Source of the DNA: Prostheceraeus crozeri
Lineage: Eukaryota; Platyhelminthes; Polycladida; Euryleptidae
Direction of reading: 5' to 3'
DNA: 64,000 nucleotides
Assembly (NCBI GenBank): GCA_907163375.1
Contig: CAJQUW010014305.1
Span: 1-64,000 of the forward strand
Below are positions 53,677 to 63,200 of this stretch, piece by piece (position 1 is the stretch's first letter; each line of letters starts with the position of its first letter). The translations under genes and the position numbers were made by a program. The notes under the pieces were generated by a model. It did no database searches and was not told the origin of the DNA. It saw nothing but the letters and a program-made list of their open reading frames with translations.

Positions 53677-55830
53677 ATGAAAGATATCGCTGATCTCGAC
53701 AAAATGCTTTTAAACAATAGTGAGAAATGCCTAAAATTTCGGATCAATGGAAGGCCGAAGGATACTTTCCTAAAAGATCTTACGAAACAGAAAAAGGCAA
53801 TCAACAAACTGCTGAATTCAGTAAGTGATAATCGAAAAAGAGATTGTTTGTGGACGAAGTACAAAGACATACTGAAGCAAATTAACAATAAGCGATTTGA
53901 GAAAGACGAAGAAGAGGAGATGAAGATATCTAGAGAGATAGGAAACAATAAAAATACCAGAACATGGCGATTTTTGAAGAAAATGAACAATGTGGTTGAG
54001 GGGCGTTACAATATTATTAATGAATTGAATGAACATATGACAAATGAAGAAGCTAATGGTCACATTATGAGTTACCGATCCACTCTGGGGACTTGTGACA
54101 ATGAACACGTGGATTTCAGTGCGGCCCTGGAACTAGGAAATTGGACTCAAAGAGGTGATGATGTTGACCACGATCATAACTATGCTGTATGTGATCATAT
54201 ACAGGGAAGGGATAGTCCAATATTGAACGAAGAAGTGGTGAGGGCTATCAGGTCTTTGGCCCTTGGAAAATCACCTGGACCAAATGGTTTAAAAGCAGAG
54301 TACTATATGATAATGGTTGATAACCAGAGTTTTATTGATCAAATTTCTAATTGCATGAATAAGGCGGTTCGGAACATACCGGAGGGGTGGCGAAGATCCA
54401 GAATTAAACTCATGCCAAAAAAGAAAAGAATGAACCTTAAAGTCGACGAATTCAGACCGATCTCTATGAATGATATATCGTATAAAGTTTTTGCTAAGAT
54501 TATGAAACACAGGCTCTTAGCATTCTTGCAGAAGAATAAAATCTTATGCGAAGAAAAAGCGGGTTTTTTACCACGAAGGAGGTTGGAGGAACATGTTCTT
54601 TCACTCAATCTACTGTATCATAGTTCTCGAAGAAGAAGAACGCCCCTTTTTCTTATATTCCTGGACATAAGAAAAGCTTTCGATACGGTTAACAGAGCAG
54701 CATTGATCGGCAAGCTTGCGCATATTGGGTTTGACGAGGACTTAGTTAGAGCGGTGGCAGCCCTATACGAGGACAAACAGTGTGAATTGTGGAAGGAGGA
54801 GGTATGTTTAGGGAGATTCTCTAAATCACGTGGAATAAGACAGGGCTGTCCTATCAGCCCGATCCTATTTCTGCTGCTGATTGATGAGGGCATCAGGAAA
54901 ATAAATGAAGAATTTAAATATCCGAAAGATTATTTCAATGTTCTTTGTTTCGCCGATGACGCGGTCATTATTGCGAATGATCCGAAGGAAGCTGAGAGGA
55001 AGATATCAATCTTTGAGAGAACCCTGAAGATGTTCGACCTGCTATTAAATGAGGAGAAAAGCGTCTACTTGGCATTCAACACCAACCACAAGGACGACAT
55101 TCGAGGAATTAAGATGGCCGTACAAACCAAATACCTGGGTGTAGTACTAAATAAAAACAACCTCTTTTCCGACCATATAAGAACAAAGATCGCAAAGGGA
55201 CATCAATATAAGTACTGGGCAAACCAGGCACTGAGTAGAAGAAGGCTGAAAGTCTATCTTGGTAGGACTATGTGGAAACAGATGTTCCTCCCGACTCTAC
55301 TACATGCGGACGCAGTAATCCCACTGAGTCATAAGAACATTGACGATATGGATAGAATACAATATCAATACATGAAAGCCATTAGCAACATGCCTCGACG
55401 AACACCGAAGGAATTTCTTCAGGCAGAGATTGGCTTCTCAAGCCACAGTTCAAGAGATATGAGGAGCAAGATTAGCCTCCTAATACATGTCCATAAAAAT
55501 TTGAACAGGCTACGTACGCTCCTATTGGATGAGTGGGACTTCCAGCAGCCATGGATCAACACGGTGAAAAAATATTTGATTAAGTTAAATCTGAAAACAG
55601 AAGATCTCCCCTATACCACAGCGGCTGAACTCAAGAGGAGGGTGCACAAAAACATGCAATCCGAATGGGAAGAGAGAGTTTCTACGAAATCAACACTGCG
55701 GTATTACATAAAATACAAAAATAACTTCACGGATGGCATCAATTGGTACAATGATAGCAACACAAGAATAGGAAAATTTTTCGAAGCGAATGTAATCTTG
55801 ACCAGCGACAAAATAAAGACATATGGATGA
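53677..55830 (+). CDS. LINE C reverse transcriptase (717 aa open frame)
   Basis: Copies the element's RNA at the nick. Seen: S-P-G-P-N-G-L-K-A-E near residue 210, F-R-P-I-S-M-N-D-I-S-Y-K-V-F (motif 2), motif A F-L-D-I-R-K-A-F-D-T near 327, G-I-R-Q-G-C-P-I-S-P near 387 (motif B), C-F-A-D-D-A-V-I-I near 424 (motif C, catalytic Asp pair) and Y-L-G-V-V-L near 488. The C-terminal 200 residues include the thumb and connector. All palm motifs look intact over 717 codons. The frame begins after the endonuclease with a shift, so the first residues are not the true start. It ends where a Cys/His region continues in another frame. Confidence 0.88.
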   Translation: MKDIADLDKMLLNNSEKCLKFRINGRPKDTFLKDLTKQKKAINKLLNSVSDNRKRDCLWTKYKDILKQINNKRFEKDEEEEMKISREIGNNKNTRTWRFLKKMNNVVEGRYNIINELNEHMTNEEANGHIMSYRSTLGTCDNEHVDFSAALELGNWTQRGDDVDHDHNYAVCDHIQGRDSPILNEEVVRAIRSLALGKSPGPNGLKAEYYMIMVDNQSFIDQISNCMNKAVRNIPEGWRRSRIKLMPKKKRMNLKVDEFRPISMNDISYKVFAKIMKHRLLAFLQKNKILCEEKAGFLPRRRLEEHVLSLNLLYHSSRRRRTPLFLIFLDIRKAFDTVNRAALIGKLAHIGFDEDLVRAVAALYEDKQCELWKEEVCLGRFSKSRGIRQGCPISPILFLLLIDEGIRKINEEFKYPKDYFNVLCFADDAVIIANDPKEAERKISIFERTLKMFDLLLNEEKSVYLAFNTNHKDDIRGIKMAVQTKYLGVVLNKNNLFSDHIRTKIAKGHQYKYWANQALSRRRLKVYLGRTMWKQMFLPTLLHADAVIPLSHKNIDDMDRIQYQYMKAISNMPRRTPKEFLQAEIGFSSHSSRDMRSKISLLIHVHKNLNRLRTLLLDEWDFQQPWINTVKKYLIKLNLKTEDLPYTTAAELKRRVHKNMQSEWEERVSTKSTLRYYIKYKNNFTDGINWYNDSNTRIGKFFEANVILTSDKIKTYG

Positions 55831-56041
55831 AGAAAATTGTGAATGGCGCAATGAGATAGAAAACATTGAACATCTAATTTCCAAGTGCGATTATATGAAA
55901 GACTTGAGAGATAAATATGACATCCGAATGAACATGCAAGATTTCTTTGAAGAAGGGAGCAAGAGCATCAAGTTCAGGGACGAGAGTGACCGATTCTTGA
56001 AGGAGATCTACGATCGGAGGTTCGACAAGCGATCAGTTTGA
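55823..56041 (+). pseudogene. LINE C C-terminal Cys/His region
   Basis: Reads C-E-W-R-N-E-I-E-N-I-E-H-L-I-S-K-C, the E-x-x-x-H-x-x-x-x-C ending found after many APE-LINE RT domains (a zinc knuckle). It overlaps the RT frame by a few bases in another frame, so a shift separates them. It ends at a stop 120 bp before the GTAA tail. Confidence 0.6.
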
Positions 56042-56179
56042 CCCTTTCCCTCCATACCTTCATATTTTTGTTGTTTTGTGTTAGCTGCACTTGCACGAGT
56101 TGTTTGACCTTTGGAACTCTCTGACTTGGTGTTGGCACAGCCGTAGTCAGCAATCCAAGAATCCAAGTAAGTAAGTAAG

Positions 56180-57260
56180 CTTGCGACACATGAAATGCTG
56201 ATCAATTATGAACACTCATTCTGAGAATAAATAACTCACAAAGGAATGCCATGGATTGAAGATTGTCAGTAAAATATCAAAGTAATTAGATATTGATTTT
56301 GGAGAACTAGAATTTACAAATAATAGCGATATCATAAGAAGAATTAGACTATCAAAAACAGAAATTACTAATGAGCGAGTATACTTAACTAGTATGCGCA
56401 GAACAACGAAAAGTGAAGAAAAAAATCATAAGGAGAAACTCTGTAAAAATTGCAATGAAGGAAAAGATATTAGCACATACTAAAAAAAATGCCATGGGAT
56501 ACAAAAACGTCAGCGACATTTATGGTAGTCAAAATTATTCACAAATGACAGAGTTGATCGCAAGAGATAATCTGAAAATGCAGGAATCACTGAGAAAAAA
56601 TTAACAAGTTAATATGCAGCTACCAATAACACAGACATAAGTTCTTAGTGAATTTTATTGACCAACGCTCGATGGGAATTGATCATGTAAGACATTAAGA
56701 AAAAAATTTAGATCAGCTGAAAGGCAGTCGCTATAAAATTCTTTTCACCAGTGACCGGCTCAATGAAGGCCGTTGAAAACTCGTTCACCACTCAAAAGCT
56801 ATAATGGATTGGCTTTTCCCATTCAATGTAAATGTATGATTATGTTTAGGTGAAAAAATGTCTTAATGTTTCACACGTGCACGATAAGCCTACATCAGAA
56901 CAAATTTTAATGATCATAGAATCATTGTGCTACGAAATTTATCATTCCTAAGTCAATGAAGACTTTTAATCACCCTTTGCATGAAAGAGGCAAAAGTCAG
57001 AATTAGATGACTTCCAATTTACTAGATGAAACAGGCATTGCAAAACGACGAACTTGCATGATTAGACGATCCCGAAATTGCGGAAATGTTGCATTTTATC
57101 ATGCAGCTCTAGGTGCTCTATAAACAGTTTTTAGCAACAATTCACGATATATTGCGCAAATTAAGTTATTTCTGGTGATGCGATAGGGAACATATATGGC
57201 GACTGTAGATTTTATTATCCACAAAATTCCAAATTCTAAATTGTGATTATTTTGTTTCAG
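56180..57260. other. End of the giant intron
   Basis: No element or coding exon was recognised. A 63-codon Lys-rich frame at 56413-56604 looks like chance in A-rich DNA. The stretch ends in a TTTTGTTTCAG acceptor. Confidence 0.5.
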
Positions 57261-60200
57261 ATTTTCTTGAATCGTGAGTTAGTCAGTGTTCATTCATATT
57301 TCTTCAAACTGATTAACATATCGCATTTATGTCTGGATGGAGAAGTTATCTTCGAGGCAGTGGAATTCGATGACGCATGGTCGCAACACTGGCAGGAGTT
57401 AGACACAATCTATGCTGCTGCTGCCATCACTAAGAAGACCCCTGCTCCCCCTAAAGATGGCCGCATTAACGGAGGTGGAAATTGTACTCCGTCATTGAGT
57501 AGACCAACCGAACATTCAGATTTAAAGAGATCGAAATCATTTCTTTCCGTAATTTCATCTGCAAAGAGCATTGGTTCCAGCAATGGTGCTACAATTAACC
57601 GTGACGATCACTGGAAAAAGAAAATTCCGCATGGTGTTCGACATTGGTTAGGCGATAAACACTATGAGGAGCACTTGGATAAACTAGAAGATAAACACGC
57701 TCGAAAACCAATGGAAATATCTGATAACAGTGTGCGGGGTGTATTTCGGCGGCGAGATTCTGGTCCTTATCTTTTTATGTACGAAAAACAAACACCACAT
57801 GCTAACAGCGCCGAAAATGTGTATACCACTTTATCACCGAACTCGGTGACCGATCTTGACAAAGAAAATGTTGGGAAGAGGAAAAAGAGCAAAGGTATTT
57901 CCAACATCTTTCCATTCCTTAAAGGTGACAAGAAAAGGAAGCGAAGGAAGAAGGAGGAGGAGGATGAAGCGAAGATTTCAATGCAGCAAGCATGGGAAAA
58001 CATGAGACCAATGGATATTGATCAACGCAAATCATCTGAGGAAATAATCATTGCCAAAGCAGAGCCGCTATCCGAGATAGAAATATCTATGACTGCTGTA
58101 GGTAGTGTACCTACAAGTCCTAAAGTTGGTAGGGCAAGCAAAGAGGGTCCAGTTGACGTCCTTTCTGAATTGAAAGAGCGCTTCAAGAGAGAAGGTCGTG
58201 CTGAAAAAGCAGAGGCAGCAACTGAGATAGGAGAAGTTTCTATGATGGGACGAGCATTGACATCAGCATCAGCTGTACCTCTGGCCACGGGAATACCGCC
58301 ACCTCCTCCGCCTCCTGCTTCTCTTCTGGAAGAAGTAATGGCAAAAGTTAAAGCAAGAAACAGCAATGCTAAACCGTTTGAGTCTACTTCTGATATGGGA
58401 TTATTTCCTCCACAGTCAATTGAAGAAGTCATACCTCAAGTAAAACAAAGAGAAGTGATGGTAATGGTATCCAATGATCTTTCGCCAAAGTCAATTTTAG
58501 AACAGAAGGCAACGCTACCTTCATCACAGAAGAAACGTAATCAACATCCAAAAGTTTCAAAAGTGCCAGATTTACCTAAGACTGAAGATAGAAAATTGTC
58601 CTCTGATTTTGAATTAGTTACTTCTTTCAAAGATATTGGTCCAAAACCAGTAGTGATACCTGATGTCATCAGACACGATCAACCAGGGAAAGTCAAACGA
58701 GTGCCAAATGAGACGAGATTTGAGGATTCTAAGTTAGCCTCTAATACTCATTTAATCACTTCTTTTAAGGATGATTATCCAAAACCAATGGCAGTTGAAG
58801 AGCCACCGATGTCAAACATGAAAGCAAAACCTATTGCCATTCCTGATCCAAAAATTGTTAAACAATCTGTTCCTCCCAGTCTTAAAAAGATAGATCCGTT
58901 CATCGTCGAACCCAAAACAACACCAAAAATTGAGACAGTGAATTTACGACCAGCATACAATGCAGTGCCACTTATTGATGAAAGTACAGGAAGCAGAGCA
59001 TCATCGCCAGCAATGAGAGATTATTTCCAAGGTGTAAAACCTGCTTCACCATTCGATCATACACATCGTGACCAAGACGCGGCAACAAAATCGCCGGTAC
59101 CGAAGAGGAAGGATGTCCATGAGTTCCAGTTCCCACCGAGAGAAGAGATAAGGAAAGAATTTGGTACTTCTCAGCTGAGTCAACCACACAGATCATTGGG
59201 AGAAATCACAGCAAGAGAAAGCATTCCTCAAGTAGCTGTAAATGATGTCCTTATGGAGCATGATTCGTCATCATCATCATCTTCTTCATCATCATCTCCA
59301 TCCGCAAGTCGCTGTGGAATGGGTCAAAATTGGTCGATGGAAATGCCAGACTCTAGCAGTTTAGAAAATCCTCGAAGAGGAGATTTATCCAGTGTTGAGG
59401 AAGAGATTAGTTTATCCGAACTGTCAGGACAGTTAGAAACAGATCCTATTGCTCATACGGAGTCTCATCATATGCCAAGTGCTGCAATCACATTACCAGG
59501 AGCACAAATAACTCGTGAGAAAGTCAAGGCTGACATTCAATTGTCCACTTTCAATCCTGAGCCAGCCACCAACATGTCAACAGGAATAATCATCATGCAA
59601 GAAGATGAACCGATCGCTACTGAGTCGTTGGGCCATGATACGCACATCAAAAGTCCACTAAGGGGAGATGAGACAATCTATCGATCACCATTTGGATCTG
59701 GCCTTAAGTTTGGACCTGGGAGAGAATTGGGGACAAACAACAAATTACATCTAACTAATATTGATAGTCTAAATGCAAATGTTGAGATTACTTTTTTCGC
59801 TCCTTTGACGCATTCTCAATTAACTGCATCAGCGCCTTCTTTAAACCGAGATGATTCAAGTACATCATCAGAATCTCTCAAAACCCCACTCAAGTTTCCA
59901 CCGAGAAAGGAACAAACATTTTATCATGTTCCGAAAATGTTGTCACCTTCACGTGCTCGATCCAGTAGTCTTGATACAACTTTTAAACATTCTGCAAATC
60001 AAGATCCTGATCTCGATATTTTCCAACCATTGATAGTTGCTGATGGGCGCTGGAGAGGCTTACTCGATCCTAATAGGCACAGAGAAGGAGCTTGGACACT
60101 CCCAGCTCGTCAATTTCCGGACGAGAATCCTAAAAATTTATCAGCAAGCATCTGGAAAGTCCCGGGCTTTCTACGCACGGCTCAATTGGTTTTTCGCACA

Positions 60201-63200
60201 CTGCCTCATCGTCGTCGGAAAAGAGAAAGAAACAAAACAATTGCAGGGACCATGTTTAATATGGACAGTGGTGTAAAACGACGCAAAATTCGTCTTCCTT
60301 TTGGTAACCGCAAATCTAAATCCCATCAACTATTACACGAAGTGAAGAAAGGACATCATGATCACCTTGATCGGGTAGAGGATGAAAAGGAGAGAATGAA
60401 ACTCCATGCTGTGACTGAGAGCGTACGTGGAAACTTTCGTCCGTTTGAGAGCAAAGTAGAATTCGTCCCAAACCGTGAAGGCAGTCGCCGGAAGCGTCGT
60501 GCTACCGTAGAGGTTTTAATGATGACCACTCCAACTTCTCAAGCAGCTTCGTTGGATGACCTGACAGCATTGGCCAGACAGCCACAATGGGAGACTTCAT
60601 TCAGTACTCTTGATTCGGTGACCGTTACCCAACCCGGTAGATGGTCTGGTACGTCCCAAGCGTCAAGTAAAGATGATAGTGAAAGAATGAGTGAGATTCA
60701 AAATATGGCGCAATTAGAGACAATCCCATACATGATAAGAAGGTCACCCTCTCCTCTATCAACTGCCAGTTCGGAAACTATACCTGAGAAGAAAACAGGA
60801 CGCCGACAATCTGAAATAAGTGTTGAGGAGAGAAGAATTCCTCTCAGACGAAATTACAGTGATTTGGATGAAGATGCTTACAATATGTGTGGCAGTGGTA
60901 GGGCCAGCGCCACTCCATCAAGTCACGTGCTGCCGGACGATGTGAGTTCATTGACTGACGGACCGTGTAATCAAACTTACGGTGAGGAGTTCTTCATGGC
61001 AGTGGATGCTAAACGCTTTTCTGGTGAAACCTTAAGCCTCAATTCATTGGCGGTACCTTTATCCAGCATTCATCTTGATAGTGACGCCTATGATGAGATT
61101 GGTGACCATTCTCCAAGAAACTCGGATTTTCGGAATCGCCCCGCGGCAGATAAAGTGTCCAGTACTTCATCATGCCCTTCCTCCCCATCAACGGCTCGAG
61201 AAATTCCAAGCGCGCGGGGCGAAAAGAATGTGGACTTTGAGGTTATCCCACCAGACGATCACATAATGGACGACCAAATGAGTCATTTCCTCGTAGAGAA
61301 ACTGGAGAAGAAAATGAGCACGGAAGAACTTCCACACGGGGAACATGTAACAGACGACCAGATGAGTCATTTTCTGGTACAGAAAGAGCAGATTCCAATA
61401 CCTTCTCCTACCAGAAGTGCGAGTCCTGGAATCAGCCCGCATTTTTGGGCTCATTATGCAGTACCTGAATACAAGCTTGATGTCGACAATCCTTGGTATG
61501 ATGTAAACATTGACATAAATATCTCTACGGAATTACACCACTATTCCGTTCCAGAAACACTGCCTGAGAACAGTCCTCATATCCCCGAAGTCGTCGATGG
61601 CAATGACAAAAAGTCAAGCGAGATTGAAGCGAAGTATGCGATTTCTCCTGCGCCAATCTCATCCTTGGTCCAATTGGAACACAGACCAGTTAGGGATGAA
61701 TTTGAGTTACATTTTATTCCTCCTGTGCAGAATGATGCATCATACTCCAGGAGGCGATCAAGTTCAAGCAGTCGTAAGTCATATCCTCATCAAGAAATTG
61801 ATTCAAAATCCGGCAGCCACACGTCTTCTCCACATTTTCATGCAAGTAAAGAAGACATAAGCTTACAAGAACCGGAGAGTGTTATCAAAGGTGAGCACAT
61901 ACCGAACGAATCGTCAGCTCACTTCGTCATAGAAAATGAAAGGCCAGAAACCGATGAGGTAATTGGATTCAATGAACCTGCAATGTGCGATCAATTTTCT
62001 TTCTCGTCTTCATCACATAGTAGTCGTGGAAATTCTCCCGTTCTAGCAGAAGATAATTCAGAGCAACCACACATTAAGGATTCTGTTCCTGATGATAAAC
62101 CGCCTGTCACGGCTATGATACTAGAGCCACAACCAGTTCGGCCGAAGTTGAGACAGATAAAAAGTAAGTCGAAAACAGGCGATGAGAAACCAAAGAAAGC
62201 CAAATATCAACCGCATTCTGGTAGAATGAAAGCTGACAGACCTCGTTCTAGATCGAGATCAAAATCTAAATCCAGAGAGCGTGACAAAAAAGACAAATCG
62301 AGGTCCCGATCACCTTCGGGAAACAGACATTCTAACAAAGTGGATGTGGACACTCCACCAGTGGAGCCCAGAAAGAGTCGCAAGAGTAATTTCCTACCGA
62401 GATTTGGTAAAATGACAGTGAAACATAGGGCGATAAATAAATCAAAATCATCGCAAGAAAAAGCAAATGAAACAAATGAGTACATTTCTCCGAAAGTTGC
62501 TATAAAAGAAGAAAATTCAAAATCCTCTTTACCAACAGTCAGACCAAGAAGCATACATTTTCCTGATGAGCAAGTGTTGTATACACCCTACTATACTGAA
62601 ATGCCGGAAACGTATAACGAAATGCCAGTAGATTGTCCGGTAGAATTTCCAGCAAGTCGATCTGCATCATCATCTTCTAGCCGAAAATCATCACCAGTTC
62701 GACAAAAAGATGAAAGCTCTCGTTTCTCTGATAGAATTTCTAGCGATGAGATAAAGTTTGAATATATCACACCTGTATCTAATGATGCTGATATGAGACC
62801 GATAAAAAACTTCGATATAATGCCGATCGAAGACGATAGATCCCCCACTCCAAGAAAACGATATAAGGAGGTCCCTACAGCTCCTCCCAGAGATAGATAC
62901 ATCACACATGAAGGAAAACTAAAAGCAGATAGACCGCGATCAAGATCTAAATCCCGCAATCGAGAGACCGATATCGGTCAATTAGCCAATGACATAACAC
63001 CCACAGGGATGTCGACTAAACCAACGGCGTCATCCTCTTCAGGCAGCCGCCACTCATCTTTCGACAGTCACCGGAATGAAATTATTGAACAACCGAATGC
63101 CGATGTTCCTGATCGTGATATTGTTCAACCGGTCTTCACAGCTGCAGAAGAACAGCCTTTGGAAGTATCTGTCATCCAACCCGTCGACAAATCAGTGCCT

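Larger units (their letters stand above)
51700..56179 (+). mobile_element. APE-type LINE (C), relatively young
   Basis: Order on the + strand: a T/G-rich 5' region, an ORF1-like protein with a Cys-rich end and an RRM-like domain, an AP endonuclease, a full-length RT frame of 717 codons, a C-terminal Cys/His region, and a simple tail (GTAA)n at 56165-56179. That layout fits the Jockey/CR1/L2/I-type APE LINEs; the clade is not assigned. The 5' boundary and target duplication were not found. About three frame breaks are visible in the coding part. Confidence 0.8.
1721..57260 (+). other. Giant 55.5-kb intron of the galectin-like gene
   Basis: It is bounded by GTGAGT at 1721 and TTTGTTTCAG ending at 57260, phase 0 on both sides. 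Joining exon B to the exon at 57261 places L-E-E-E-F-L-S directly before I-F-L-N-R-E-L, which is the expected galectin strand pair (compare F-x-V-x-V-N-G in galectins). Nearly everything recognisable in the intron is a mobile element or a repeat. No other host exon was recognised inside it, although short alternative exons cannot be excluded. Transcription of the host gene would run through all nested elements in the + direction. Confidence 0.8.

Noticed and set aside
56413-56604. 63-codon Lys-rich frame just before the giant exon
   Set aside because: A-rich intron sequence with no splice sites in a compatible phase with the exon at 57261.
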